NCBI GenBank assembly: GCA_016926695.1 | Contig: JAFGOB010000031.1 | Span: 29,862-93,861 of the forward strand | Direction: 5' to 3' | DNA from: Dehalococcoidales bacterium | GTDB lineage: Bacteria; Chloroflexota; Dehalococcoidia; Dehalococcoidales; UBA3254 | DNA length: 64,000 bases | Part shown: in pieces, positions 32,905 to 43,100 of the stretch | How positions within the stretch are numbered: position 1 is the stretch's first letter | Layout of the letters: each line of letters starts with the position of its first letter | Notes under the pieces: generated by a model | Told to the model about the DNA's origin: nothing | Databases searched by the model: none | Seen by the model: the letters and a program-made list of their open reading frames with translations, nothing else | Program-made: the position numbers and the translations under genes

Positions 32905-35073
32905 CTAACCGGCTTTGCGCCTCCCGGCGAGCGTTATAAGCGCGAAGGCGGCCAGGACCGCCAGCAGGGTCAAGCCGGCCAGCGGGGCCAGGACATTGCC
33001 TTTATCCAGCGGCTCCAGTTCACCGCCGACGTTGGGTGCGCTGCCCAGCGCGGTATCCTGGCTGGCGGTGTTGTTTACTGTATCGGGGTCATCCTGGCCG
33101 CAGGCGACAGTGACCTGGTTGCTGATGGTTTCCGGAGCCAGAATGGGAGAATGCACCGAAACCACGATGATCAAATCGGTAACGGCATCGGATGCCAGGT
33201 CGAAACCGTCCCAGGTCACGGTGCCTGCGGATTGGGAGACGTTTCCCGAGGCGGATGCAGCGGACCTGTAGGTCACTCCGTCCGGCAGGTTATCGGTCAC
33301 CTCTACTCCCGTGGCATCCGAAGGGCCGTGGTTGGTTACCGTGATAGTGTAAGTCAGTAAGCCTCCTGCGACTGCGGGATCGTGATCGTCCGTCTTGGTG
33401 ATTTCCAGGTCTGCCGAGGTGTCAACCCTTGTTTCCGCTGTGGAGGAGTTATTGTCCGGATCAGGGTCTTCTCTACTGTAAGATATAGATGCAGTATTGG
33501 TGATAAGGGTGTCTTTGGCGGTGGCGGAATCGACGGTGCCCCGGATCATTATTTCAACATCACTTCCGGAATCCAGCGCGCCCAGGCTGAAGGGGCTTGA
33601 CCAGTCTGCCCAGTTATTTCCGCCGTCTGTGGAATACTGAGCGTCTTCCACCTGGAGGGGCAGGTCATCGGTCAGGGTTATATCCCCGGCATCCGCAGGT
33701 CCGTTGTTGGTAATGGTGATGGTGTAAGTAAGGTCTTGACCGGCTATTACGGGATCGGGGCTGTCGATTTTGGTGATTTCCAGGTCGGCCTGTGGAGGAA
33801 GGAACTCATCGACACCCATGTCGGCCCTGGCCGTAGAATCCAGGTTGCCGTCGATGATGCGCGCGTCATCCTCAAAATCGCAGGAAGGGATATAAGGGGC
33901 CGTATTGGTACCGGTGTCGATGCAGGGTGAGCCGTACTGGAGGTGGAAATCGCCGTTTGAGGGGTCGACAAACAGGGGGTCCTCGTTTTTATTTCCTGTA
34001 CCGGCATGACCTCCCTGAATATCGCTGTAGTTTACCGTGCAGTCAGCGGTTATTTCGCCGGCGCTGTCTCCCCATAGTATACAGTTGGTAACGATTGGTA
34101 ATTCGTCCTGGTTGTATATCCCGCCGCCGTAACTTGCCGAGTTGCCATAGAAAGTGCAATTGGTCACCGTTGTATAGGAAGAAAAATTGCTCATCCCGCC
34201 GCCGTAACTTGCCGAGTTGCCATAGAAGACGCAGTTAATAACTGCAGGCCAGGAGTCTGTGGTGTGCATCCCTCCACCCATCATTGCCGAGTTGCCATAG
34301 AAAGTGCAGTTGGTCAATACCGGCGAGGAATAGTTATTGCACATCCCTCCACCCATACCGGCGAACGTCGTTGCCGAGTTGCCTGTGAAAGTGCAGTCGG
34401 TCAATGCCGGCGAAGATCCGTTGTTAAACATCCCGCCGCCAGAAAATGCCGAGTTGCCTGTGAAAGTGCAGCCGGTCAACGCCGGCGAGGATGCAAAGTT
34501 GTACATACCTCCGCCGCAATAAGATGCCGAGTTGCCTGTGAAAGTGCAGTTGGTCAACACCGGCGAGGACTCATCATTGTACATCCCGCCTCCATCGAAG
34601 GACGATCCATTGATGAAGTTGAGTCCCTCAATGACAGCAGCAGTGGTCAGACCAGAGGTATATATAACCTGGCTGTAATTATTCCCGCTTATAGTCATGT
34701 CCGGAGAGCCGTCGTCATCCAGGTCCCCGTCCAGCGTAATATCCCTGGTTAGAGAAAAGGGAGCATCGGCGTAGCCTATGGTGATAGTCCCTCCGTACAG
34801 GCTCATAGCAAAGGTGACGGTATCACCGGCATCAGCCCAAGCCAGGGCCTCGCGCAGAGAAAGACCGGATCCGTCAGATTGATCATCAGCCAGACTGGCT
34901 GCTATGGTGTTGTCAACTCAGCCATCGGAAACGGTGGTAACGGTCAGCGTTTGGGCCGCGGAGACCGGCCGGCCACCGGCGCTGAGAAAAACAAGGCCCA
35001 AAAGAATAATCGCGGCAAGAAAGAAAACAAGCAAGGGCTGTTCTGAAGGAAGCGGGAAATACTTACGTTTCAC
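32905..35073 (-). pseudogene. Surface protein (CSLREA-like start, beta-helix, DUF11) with in-frame TGA
   Basis: Reading from GTG 35073 (SD GGAGG at 35083-35087), the protein begins with a signal peptide. TGA at 34918-34920 interrupts the frame after TLTVTTVSDG. The same frame then continues without gap to 32905. The rest contains an SLREAL segment, six to seven parallel beta-helix repeats of the type CTFTGNSASYGGGMYN, two DUF11 domains (TYTITITNNGPADAGDITLTDDLP), and a C-terminal membrane helix with basic tail RRKAG. It is cell-surface anchored if made. Most likely a recent nonsense mutation; recoding is discussed as a finding. Confidence 0.75.
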
Positions 35074-35174
35074 TGTACTATTCCTCCGTTTATTTGATGC
35101 TTTTCGAAAATGGTTGATTGCCAAAGATATAAGATGCGGAAACATTATACATAAGATGTTAGAGAATTACAATA

Positions 35175-36329
35175 CTAAGTATTTATCACACCCAGACGGG
35201 CCAGTTCTTCCATTTCGGCGGCTGGTAGTCCCAGCCCGTTATGCAGTAATTCCCCGGTATACTCTCCCGCGGCGGGTATGCTGGGACTGATACGCAGGGG
35301 TGAACGCGACATGATGAATGGGGCTCCGGGATGCTTGTACTGCCGTCCCGTGTCCTCGTCCCTGGCCCGGATAAAAAATCCCCGGGCATTGAGCTGAGGA
35401 TTTTCAAGGACATCGGCCATGGAAGCGATCCGCGCCCAGGGAAAATGCATCAACTGGCCGGTTTCCACCAGTTCATCCGTATTGTGATTGAGTGTCCATT
35501 TTTCCAGCACTTCAATGATATGCGCGACGTTCCTGTGCCGCGTTTCTTCATCCTGCCAGTTCTCCTGCTTGAGGTCCTGCGCCATGCCCTCCGCGTCCAG
35601 CCATTCCACCAGGGTCTCCCACTGGTGCATCAGGGAAAGCAGTATGTAGCCGTCTTTGCAGGGAAAAATCCGGAAGGCGTTATTCCAGTAAAGGCTTCCA
35701 GTCCTTTCCGCCGCCACCCCCTGGTAGAGATAGCGCACCAGTTGGTGGTCCAGCGTGGCTGCCGTGCATTCGTGGACGGAAATATCTATATACTGTCCCC
35801 TCACTGTGTCATGCCGCTGCCGCAGCGCCAGCATAATGCCGCAGGCGGCGAAAAGACAGGCAGTATAGTAGGCCTGGGGCCCGAAAGGCTTGAGAGGAGG
35901 CCTGTCCCTGTCTCCGCAGACTAAGACCTGACCTCCCAGAGCAGCGGAAACCAGCGCCGATGATTTATAGTCACGGTACGGGCCTGTTTGCCCGAAGTGG
36001 GTGATAGAGGCCATTATTATGCGTGGACTGACGGACGATAGATTACGATAATCTATTCCCAGTTTTTCCAGGTATCCGGGGGCAAAGCCCTCTATTACTA
36101 TGTCGGATATTCCGGCCAGCCGGCGAAACAGCTCCCGGCCTTCTTCCTTTTCGATGTCCAGAGAGATAGAGCGTTTACCCGCATTGACTGACGTCCTGTC
36201 CGTGCCTTGCCCCGGTTTTTCTATATGGACGACTTCGGCCCCCATTTCCGCCAGAAGCTTGCCGCAGAAGATCACCTTCTCATCCGCCAGCTCCAGCACG
36301 CGGCATCCGTCTAAAACCGTATCCGCCAT
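35175..36329 (-). CDS. CaiB/BaiF family CoA-transferase (class III)
   Basis: Family III CoA-transferase, 384 aa. N-terminal VLDGCRVLELADEKVIFCGKLLAEMGAEVVHIEKPG, then NAGKRSISLDIEKEEGRELFRRLA, GFAPGYLEKLGIDY, and the region RGQYIDISVHECTAA, where the catalytic Asp of this family lies. The substrate acid is unknown. Neighbours (Cys-rich protein, glnS) give no clue. It starts with ATG; a weak purine-rich SD lies upstream. Confidence 0.88.
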   Translation of the reverse strand: MADTVLDGCRVLELADEKVIFCGKLLAEMGAEVVHIEKPGQGTDRTSVNAGKRSISLDIEKEEGRELFRRLAGISDIVIEGFAPGYLEKLGIDYRNLSSVSPRIIMASITHFGQTGPYRDYKSSALVSAALGGQVLVCGDRDRPPLKPFGPQAYYTACLFAACGIMLALRQRHDTVRGQYIDISVHECTAATLDHQLVRYLYQGVAAERTGSLYWNNAFRIFPCKDGYILLSLMHQWETLVEWLDAEGMAQDLKQENWQDEETRHRNVAHIIEVLEKWTLNHNTDELVETGQLMHFPWARIASMADVLENPQLNARGFFIRARDEDTGRQYKHPGAPFIMSRSPLRISPSIPAAGEYTGELLHNGLGLPAAEMEELARLGVINT

Positions 36330-36391
36330 ATCGATTCCGCTTCCATCTTTTTATCCTGTCTGGGCACGGCTCGCCGTGCTGCTAATCATTA

Positions 36392-36898
36392 CTATCCAGG
36401 ACGGTAACCGGCCAGGATAGTTTCAATCGCCTCCAGAATTTCCTCTTTACCCGCGCTGCCCTGCCTGTATTTTTTCAATTCACTCACAATATACCCAACC
36501 AGTCCGGGCGCTGCTTTTTTCAGGGGAGGACAGTCGAAGAGATATATGTTCTTACAACCAGCCTTTTCCGCTGCGATAAGGCTTTCCAGGTAGATGTCGC
36601 CGATTTCCTTGACCAGCCGCGGATAGACCCGTGCAAACCTGTAGCAGAAATGCATACGGCACAGGAGCGGGCGAAATTCCTGCACCGGGCAGCAGGCCAG
36701 CTCAGGGATATAAAATTCACATGATACCAGCCGGCAGCAGCCTCCCCGGCAGATGGGGCAAAGCTGTTCCTGCCGGTTATAATTTTCCAGCTCGGCCAGG
36801 GCGGAAACGACCTCCGGACCGAACAAAAGGGACATCTCCGGTTCGCTGATCAAGGGCAAGCGTTCAAGGCTTTCATAGTTCTGCTGAAAGCACTCCAC
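36392..36898 (-). CDS. Cysteine-rich protein, possible YkgJ-type cluster binder
   Basis: 168 aa. A cysteine array around residues 46-85 reads CPICRGGCCRL, CEFY, ACCPVQEFRPLLCRMHFC, resembling YkgJ-like proteins thought to bind Zn or Fe-S. The rest is helical, with no enzyme motif. It lies 62 bases upstream of the CoA-transferase on the same strand; coupling is possible but not demonstrated. Function not assigned. Confidence 0.65.
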   Translation of the reverse strand: MECFQQNYESLERLPLISEPEMSLLFGPEVVSALAELENYNRQEQLCPICRGGCCRLVSCEFYIPELACCPVQEFRPLLCRMHFCYRFARVYPRLVKEIGDIYLESLIAAEKAGCKNIYLFDCPPLKKAAPGLVGYIVSELKKYRQGSAGKEEILEAIETILAGYRPG

Positions 36899-36976
36899 AG
36901 CTTTTTCTATGTCAAGGTGATAATCAGCTACTCCGGCACCTCCCGGAAGGCAATATCATCCTGTTAGCGAAAGTCC

Positions 36977-38668
36977 TTATTTCTGCTGTTTTTGAATCTT
37001 TGCCCAGTCATCCCGTAAAGTTATCGTCCGGTTAAATACCGGTTTTTGCGGGGTGGTATCGGAATCGACGCAGAAATAGCCCATTCTCTCGAACTGGTAC
37101 CGGCTGCCTGGGGCAGCGCCGGCGAGAGAAGGTTCTAACCGGCAGGAGGTCAAAACTTCGAGCGAATCCCGGTTGACATTAGACATGAAATCAGCCCCTT
37201 CTTCCACATCGGAGGGGTCTTCTTTGGTGAACAGGTTTTCATATAACCGTGCTTCAGCCTCAATCGCGTGTGCGGCCGAGACCCAGTGTATTGTCGACTT
37301 GACCTTGCGGTGGTCGGGGGCATCGCCGCCGCGCGTAGCCTGGTCATAGGTACAACGCACCTCAGTCACCTCACCGGTTTTTGGGTCTTTTATTACATCT
37401 GTACAGGTAATCAGGTAGGCATACTTGAGCCTAATCTCACGGCCCGGAGCCAGGCGGAAGTACCTGGGCGGAGGCACTTCGCGGAAATCTTCCTGTTCGA
37501 TATAGAGAACCCGGGAAAAGGGCACTTTTCGTTTTCCCGCGGCGGGATCCTCGGGATTGTTCACTGCATCAAACTCTTCCACCAGATCTTCAGGGTAGTT
37601 GTCAATCACCAGTCTCAGCGGACGCAGCACGCCCATCACCCGCGGAGAGCATTTATTCAGGTCTTCCCGGACGCAATGCTCCAGCAAGGCCAGATCAGCC
37701 GTGCTATTGGTCTTGGCCACTCCCAGCACCTTGCATACGTTGATGATAGACTCCGGGGAATACCCGCGCCGGCGTACCCCCGACAGGGTGGGTAAACGCG
37801 GGTCATCGAATCCGCGTACAATCCCTTCCTGTATCATACGTCCGAAAAAGCGCTTGCTCATGACGGTATAGGTAAAATTAAGCCTGGCGAACTCGATTTG
37901 CTGCGGGTGATAGATGCCGAGCGCGTCCAGGAACCAGTCGTATAGCGGACGGTGGTCTTCAAATTCCAGCGTACAGAGGGAATGTGTCACACCCTCGATG
38001 GAGTCCTCCAGTCCGTGGGCCCAGTCATACATGGGGTAGATACACCAATCATCACCCGTATGTGGATGCGTGGCATGAAGGATACGGTACATGACCGGAT
38101 CACGCATGTTTATATTGGGGGAAGCCATATCGATCTTGGCCCGTAAAACCCGTAAGCCGTCCGGAAATTCCCCGGCCCGCATGCGTTTGAATAAATCGAG
38201 ATTTTCCTCTACCGGCCGGTCCCGGTAAGGACTGGCTTTGCCGGGCTCAGTCAGGGTACCGCGGTACTCCCGGATCTGGTCCGCAGTCAAATCGTCAACG
38301 TAGGCTTTGCCGGCCTCAACAAGCTGTAAAGCGTATTGGTACATTTGCTCGAAGTAGCTTGAAGCGTAATATAAACGGTCTTCCCAGTCGAAACCCAGCC
38401 AGTGGATATCCCGGATAATGGCATCGATGTATTCCTGTTCTTCCTTGACCGGGTTGGTATCGTCAAAACGCAGGTTACACTTGCCCCCGAACTCTTCAGC
38501 AATACCGAAGTCAATCCAGATAGCCCTGGCGTGCCCTATGTGTAAATAGCCGTTAGGCTCCGGCGGAAAGCGAGTCTGAATCCGTCCGCCGTTTTTGTTA
38601 TTCGCCAGGTCCTGGTGAATAATATCCCGTATAAAGTCGCCGGATGCGTTTGAGTTTGTCCCGTCCAT
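36977..38668 (-). CDS. glnS: Glutaminyl-tRNA synthetase
   Basis: Direct Gln-tRNA ligase, 563 aa. HIGH motif in [17 protein letters not shown] near residue 45; KMSKS equivalent VMSKRF; tRNA acceptor-binding insert and two beta-barrel anticodon domains in the C-terminal half ([32 protein letters not shown]). Many bacteria use GatCAB instead, so direct charging is a notable trait. Its start lies just after the MITE-like element B (38699-38778), which may supply the promoter. gltX is immediately upstream. Confidence 0.96.
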   Translation of the reverse strand: MDGTNSNASGDFIRDIIHQDLANNKNGGRIQTRFPPEPNGYLHIGHARAIWIDFGIAEEFGGKCNLRFDDTNPVKEEQEYIDAIIRDIHWLGFDWEDRLYYASSYFEQMYQYALQLVEAGKAYVDDLTADQIREYRGTLTEPGKASPYRDRPVEENLDLFKRMRAGEFPDGLRVLRAKIDMASPNINMRDPVMYRILHATHPHTGDDWCIYPMYDWAHGLEDSIEGVTHSLCTLEFEDHRPLYDWFLDALGIYHPQQIEFARLNFTYTVMSKRFFGRMIQEGIVRGFDDPRLPTLSGVRRRGYSPESIINVCKVLGVAKTNSTADLALLEHCVREDLNKCSPRVMGVLRPLRLVIDNYPEDLVEEFDAVNNPEDPAAGKRKVPFSRVLYIEQEDFREVPPPRYFRLAPGREIRLKYAYLITCTDVIKDPKTGEVTEVRCTYDQATRGGDAPDHRKVKSTIHWVSAAHAIEAEARLYENLFTKEDPSDVEEGADFMSNVNRDSLEVLTSCRLEPSLAGAAPGSRYQFERMGYFCVDSDTTPQKPVFNRTITLRDDWAKIQKQQK

Positions 38669-38698
38669 ATTGTCTTCCTTACTGTTTTCTTTTTCTAT

Positions 38699-38778
38699 CT
38701 AGTGTAGCGTCTCAGACTTCTCTATACAATGAAATAAAGCTAAATTATTGGCAATCTTTCCGAAAGACACTACACTAG
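38699..38778. mobile_element. Short inverted-repeat element (MITE-like), copy B
   Basis: 80 bp bounded by CTAGTGTAGCGTCT (38699-38712) and AGACACTACACTAG (38765-38778), 13 of 14 complementary. The interior holds TAAAGCTAAA at 38735, the same offset as in copy A. The right end supplies the TAG stop of gltX. No coding capacity; too far apart to be a terminator stem. Confidence 0.65.
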
Positions 38779-40253
38779 CCAGCATTGCTTGCCGGGAGTT
38801 TTGCCAGTGCAGCCTTGATTCTTTTCAGGCACCTTTCCCGGCCTAATACAGCCATGGTTTCAAAGAGCGGCGGGGCGGCGTCACGAGCGGTAGTAGCCAC
38901 CCGCAGCGGATTAAAAAGCTGCCCCGTCTTTATCCCCAGATCGCCGGCGAGACGGCGGAGAGCATCTTCCAGTACTTCAGGGCTGAAGCTTTCCAGTGAG
39001 GATAGTTTTTCTTCTGCGCCTTTTAGAGCCATTAATGCGGTTTCCGGGGTCATCTTCTTACCTGCAAGCATTGAGGAATCATATTCCAGCTTATCCAGAA
39101 AGAAGAACTCAGCATAGGAGGCCGCATCTTTCAGAGTGACTATCCTCTCCCGTATAAGAGGAACGATTTGCCGTAGGTAGTTGATATCCAAAGGCCGTTT
39201 GACATCGGGCGGTAAATCCTTTTCCATTAAAGGGAATACCCTGCCTGTTAAATCGTCAACCGGCAGGCCTCGGATATAGACCCCGTTCATCCAGTCCAGC
39301 TTCTCCCTGTTGAAAATGGCCGCAGTGCGGCTGATGCGGTCCAGGGAAAACAGGTTTATCAGCTCTTCACGGGTAAAAAGCTCGCTCTTTTCGTCCAGGG
39401 ACCAGCCCAGTAGTGTCAGGAAGTTTACCATTGTCTCCGGCAGGTAGCCGTTACCACGATAATCGGTCAGTGCCGTAGCCCCGTGTCTCTTGCTCAGCTT
39501 GCTGCGGTCCGGTCCCAGTATCATGGGCAGGTGTGCGAACTGGGGAGGATTATAACCCAGCGCCTGGTAGAGCATGATATGCCTGGGAGCACTGGAAAGC
39601 CATTCCTCCGCCCTCAGCACATGTGAGATTTCCATCAAATGGTCGTCGACAATATTGGCCAGGTGGTAGGTCGGATAGCCGTCCGATTTTAAAAGGACAA
39701 AATCGTCCATGAGGCTGTTCTCAAAGACCACTTCTCCCCGCAGCAGGTCCTGGAAACGGGTCTTTCCCTCTGTCGGCGTCTTGAAACGGACCACCGGTTT
39801 AATGCCCTCGGCGATCCTCTGCGCCCTCTCGCTGTCGCTCAGGTCCCGGCAATGACGGTCATAACCGATGGTAAGCTTCTGTTTCTGCTGCTCCAGCCGT
39901 ATGGCCTCCAGGCGCTCTGTGGAGCAATAACAATAATAGGCAAAATCCTCCTTAACCAGCTTCTCGGCAGCCTCACTATATAAGTGAAGCCGCTGTGACT
40001 GGAAATAGGGGGCATGCTGGCCTCCGACTTCAGGACCTTCATCCCAGTCCATCCCCAGCCAGCGCAGGCTGTCCATGATGGCCTCAATAGCTCCGGGTAC
40101 AGTGCGGGCTACATCGGTGTCCTCAATACGCAGGATGAATTTACCGTCCGTATGCCTGGCCCACAGCCAGTTGAAAAGGGCTGTGCGTATATTTCCCACA
40201 TGGGGGAAACCAGTCGGACTGGGCGCGTATCGTACTCGTACCGGTTTTTCCAT
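38775..40253 (-). CDS. gltX: Glutamyl-tRNA synthetase
   Basis: Class I synthetase, 492 aa. HIGH motif in RYAPSPTGFPHVGNIRTALFNWL; KMSKS motif in GPDRSKLSKRHGAT; the acceptor-binding SMLW-type region and C-terminal anticodon domain are present. The frame runs back to a TTG at 40271, but ATG 40253 (MEKPVRVRYAPSPTG) is the typical start. The stop codon is inside the inverted repeat of element B, so the native C-terminus may have been changed by its insertion. Confidence 0.95.
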   Translation of the reverse strand: MEKPVRVRYAPSPTGFPHVGNIRTALFNWLWARHTDGKFILRIEDTDVARTVPGAIEAIMDSLRWLGMDWDEGPEVGGQHAPYFQSQRLHLYSEAAEKLVKEDFAYYCYCSTERLEAIRLEQQKQKLTIGYDRHCRDLSDSERAQRIAEGIKPVVRFKTPTEGKTRFQDLLRGEVVFENSLMDDFVLLKSDGYPTYHLANIVDDHLMEISHVLRAEEWLSSAPRHIMLYQALGYNPPQFAHLPMILGPDRSKLSKRHGATALTDYRGNGYLPETMVNFLTLLGWSLDEKSELFTREELINLFSLDRISRTAAIFNREKLDWMNGVYIRGLPVDDLTGRVFPLMEKDLPPDVKRPLDINYLRQIVPLIRERIVTLKDAASYAEFFFLDKLEYDSSMLAGKKMTPETALMALKGAEEKLSSLESFSPEVLEDALRRLAGDLGIKTGQLFNPLRVATTARDAAPPLFETMAVLGRERCLKRIKAALAKLPASNAG

Positions 40254-40329
40254 TGCTCTAAAATCCTTCAATCTCGCTATTAAGCTCTATCTTAATCACA
40301 GGATTAAGTATAATCTTATTATCTCACTT

Positions 40330-41232
40330 CTAATCTTTTCCGGCTATATTCTCCAGGGCTTCACTCAGGTCCGCAGGCAATTCTGACACGAATTCCTTCC
40401 ATTCTCCGCTTGAGGGGAGCCTGAAACGCAATTTGCAGGCATGCAGGAACTGCCTGTTCAGGAAAGGCGACCTGGCGCCGTAGGTTGCGTCGCCTGCTAC
40501 CGGAAAACCGATTGCCGCCAGGTGTACCCGGATCTGGTGTGTTCTGCCTGTCCTGGGCCTGACCTCCACCAGCGTGTAGTTCTGAATATACCGGAGCACT
40601 TTGTACTCGGTGCGGGCTTCCCTGCCCCGGCTGACCACGGCCATCCGCTTACGATCACGCGGATCGCGTCCGATATCGGCTTCGATTATCCCCTCTTCCG
40701 GGGTCAGACGTCCATGTACCAGGGCTATATAGACCTTGGTAATAGCATGTTTTTTAAATTGCTCCGCCAGGTTCATATGAGCAGCCGTATTCCTGGCTAC
40801 CAGGATCAATCCGGAGGTGTCCTTGTCCAGCCGGTGGACTATGCCCGGGCGTTCGTTTTCCCCGCTGGCAACGTCTTTAAGGTGGGCCAGGAGGGCATTG
40901 ACCAAAGTGTGGCTGCGATGCCCCGCTGCCGGATGAACGGTCAGGCCGGGGGGTTTATCCACTACCAGCAGGTCTTCATCCTCATAAAGTATCCGGACCG
41001 GGATGTCTTCCGGACTTAACGTACTAGGCGGGGGCGGGGGAACCGATACATCCACGCTGTCGCCCTCCCGCAGCTTCAGGGCGGGCCTGGCTGTTGCCCC
41101 GTTAACTTTAACGTTGGCATTGTCGATCAGCTTCCGGGCCTGGCTGCGGGAAAGCCCCGGGCATTTCGTGCTAACGTAAAGGTCCAGCCGGATACCGCCT
41201 TCTTCGACTTTTAATTGATATAAGTTCTCTAT
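40330..41232 (-). CDS. rluD: RluD-type 23S rRNA pseudouridine synthase with AUA start
   Basis: RluA/RluD family enzyme. The catalytic Asp is in HRLDKDTSGLILVA; KPPGLTVHPA and RTGRTHQIRVHLAAIGFPVAGD are family blocks. The conventional start (GTG 41055) would leave out the S4 RNA-binding domain. Yet the same frame upstream encodes an intact S4 domain: RLDLYVST, LSRSQARKLIDNANVKVNG, LKLREGDSV. No ATG, GTG or TTG precedes it. AUA at 41230-41232 lies eight bases after SD GGGAGG (41241-41246), giving 300 aa, the family size. Non-canonical initiation is inferred. Confidence 0.88.
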   Translation of the reverse strand: MENLYQLKVEEGGIRLDLYVSTKCPGLSRSQARKLIDNANVKVNGATARPALKLREGDSVDVSVPPPPPSTLSPEDIPVRILYEDEDLLVVDKPPGLTVHPAAGHRSHTLVNALLAHLKDVASGENERPGIVHRLDKDTSGLILVARNTAAHMNLAEQFKKHAITKVYIALVHGRLTPEEGIIEADIGRDPRDRKRMAVVSRGREARTEYKVLRYIQNYTLVEVRPRTGRTHQIRVHLAAIGFPVAGDATYGARSPFLNRQFLHACKLRFRLPSSGEWKEFVSELPADLSEALENIAGKD

Positions 41233-41358
41233 GGCTCAACCCTCCCGGAAAATGGAAATGACCTTATTTTTATTCACTCATCGGATTGGCGTGCTGCTAA
41301 AGCCGGGAGACACAAAGGCAAAAACGGAATTATATGGATCGCCGGATAAGCAAGAATA

Positions 41359-41865
41359 TCAGCCCTGTTCCGGCGGGACGGTTTTGCTGTTTAAAAGCAG
41401 CAGCGAAAAAGCAAAAACTATCACCCCTACTACCGTACAGGAATCAGCGATATTGAAGATAGGCCAGGGCCCCACGTCTATAAAGTCTCTCACGAAGCCC
41501 AGACTGGCACGGTCTATCAGGTTCCCCACCGTGCCGCCGAAAATAACAGCCAGGGCAATTTTATTCAAGCTGGTTTCCAGGATGGGATAGCGACGCGAAA
41601 GATAAAAGTAATAGAACAGGAGCAGTAGAATGCCGAGGCTTGAAGCCACTATCAGGATATCGTTATTTCCATAAAAAATGCTGAAAGCTGCCCCTGTGTT
41701 CCGCGCATAAGTCAACCGGAAGAAGCCGGTTGCCGGCAGGGATTGCCCCGGTTCCAGAATGGACTGTATCCACCATTTACTCAGTTGGTCGGCGACGGCC
41801 AGCAGCAGCGCGATCCCGAAGAACAGGCTATGCCATTTATATTGAGGGAGTTTGTGTTTTAACAT
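41359..41865 (-). CDS. lspA: Lipoprotein signal peptidase
   Basis: Signal peptidase II, 168 aa, four membrane helices. Catalytic Asp residues are in GGTVGNLIDRASLGFVRDFIDVG; the upstream TYARNTGAAFSIFYGNN matches the family N-x-G-A-A-F motif. It processes lipoproteins such as ModA here. Its start overlaps the DksA-like gene by 29 bases, so translation is probably coupled. Confidence 0.94.
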   Translation of the reverse strand: MLKHKLPQYKWHSLFFGIALLLAVADQLSKWWIQSILEPGQSLPATGFFRLTYARNTGAAFSIFYGNNDILIVASSLGILLLLFYYFYLSRRYPILETSLNKIALAVIFGGTVGNLIDRASLGFVRDFIDVGPWPIFNIADSCTVVGVIVFAFSLLLLNSKTVPPEQG

Positions 41866-42214
41866 TTTTCATTTTCTGTCTGCAGGTCAAGCACAGGATA
41901 GCCTGAGGTAATGCTTCCATCCGCGCCGGGTCTATAGGTTCATTACACATGTCGCAATATCCGTATGTCCCGGCATCCAGTTTCTGCAAAGCCCGCTCCA
42001 CCTCCACCAATAAACTGTTCAACCGGTTTTCCAGAGCTAATCTTTTCTCCAGCTCCATGGATTCCGTAGCTTCTTCCTCTCTTTTTCCAAACGGACTTCC
42101 TTCCCTCCGCTCATCCACCGTCCTGGAACTGTTGAGCTGGTTCAGTTCATCCTGAATTCGTTTTTTTTCAGCTTCCAATCTTGCCCGGATTTGATTGGGT
42201 TTTGTCGTAGCCAC
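41837..42214 (-). CDS. DksA/TraR-type zinc-finger protein
   Basis: 125 aa. A long N-terminal helical hairpin (about 5-85) is followed by a C4 zinc finger CDMC (about 88-91) and CLTC (about 109-112), in YGYCDMCNEPIDPARMEALPQAILCLTC. RNA polymerase secondary-channel factors of the DksA family act with ppGpp, matching the Rel protein in this window, though partnership is only inference. The C-terminal end overlaps lspA. Confidence 0.88.
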   Translation of the reverse strand: MATTKPNQIRARLEAEKKRIQDELNQLNSSRTVDERREGSPFGKREEEATESMELEKRLALENRLNSLLVEVERALQKLDAGTYGYCDMCNEPIDPARMEALPQAILCLTCRQKMKNVKTQTPSI

Positions 42215-42332
42215 TTCTTGTACCTCCGCTCCCTGTAATGCTGACTATTTGGCCGGAAAATATGCTTGTTTGTTACAACCAGTCCTTCTACTTAAGGAAT
42301 CGCCTTACCGGAATAAAGTTTGACAGCGTGTG

Positions 42333-43100
42333 TTAGTCCAGCAAAGTCCGCAACTGCCGGACAGTCTTAACGGCTTGCCCTTTCCAGTGATTATTGGCAA
42401 AAATAAAGACTTTTTCCGTGGAGCTATTGAGCTTCCTGATTTTTGGCATCCACTCCCTCAGTTCCTCGTCCCTGTAAGTATAATCATAACGTTCGTAAGC
42501 CTGTTCGTGTTCCCACCATTTCTCCCTGTTGCGGCCGTGAAAACGGATATACCCGATTTTACTGGTAGCTTCCGCTACAGGCGGGAGAAGGTTGGGAAGC
42601 TGAGGTTCGTCCACGCAGCAAAACCCCATGTCGTGCTGGCGAAGCCATTCAAAAACTTCGACTTTCAGCCAGCGGGCGTTGCGAAACTCGACCACCAGCG
42701 GAAGGCCTGCCAGGTTTTGCCTGATACCGGACAGATATTCCCGGTTGTGGCTGTTATAGTCAAAGTTGTAGGGAAACTGCGCCAGTATACAGCCCAGCTT
42801 TTGAGCCTCAATCAGCGGCTCCAGAGCGTGACAAAAAGCCTGACAGGCAGCGGCGCTGTCCTCGCGCTGGTGGGTCATTTCCTGATTGGCCTTGATCGTA
42901 AAAAGGAAACCGTTTCCGGTCTTTGACATCATAGCCCGCATGGTCGCCGCGCTGGGAATGGCATAGTAGGTCGAGTTAATCTCGCAGGCATTGAATTCAC
43001 GGGAATAAAAGGACAGCCACTCCCGCTGGGGCAGGTCTGGAGGATAATATTCCCCTACCCAGTCCTTGTAGCTGAAGCCTGACGTTCCCATATATATCAT
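42333..43100 (-). CDS. DUF72 family protein (YecE-like)
   Basis: TIM-barrel-like protein of unknown activity, about 255 aa. Family blocks: YMGTSGFSYKDWVGEYYPP, NACEINSTYYAIPS, LFTIKANQEMTH, LPLVVEFRNARW, and YIRFHGRNREKWW. A TTG 12 codons upstream (43136), behind a weak SD, is an alternative start; the ATG at 43100 fits family alignments. It is a stand-alone gene. Confidence 0.88.
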   Translation of the reverse strand: MIYMGTSGFSYKDWVGEYYPPDLPQREWLSFYSREFNACEINSTYYAIPSAATMRAMMSKTGNGFLFTIKANQEMTHQREDSAAACQAFCHALEPLIEAQKLGCILAQFPYNFDYNSHNREYLSGIRQNLAGLPLVVEFRNARWLKVEVFEWLRQHDMGFCCVDEPQLPNLLPPVAEATSKIGYIRFHGRNREKWWEHEQAYERYDYTYRDEELREWMPKIRKLNSSTEKVFIFANNHWKGQAVKTVRQLRTLLD

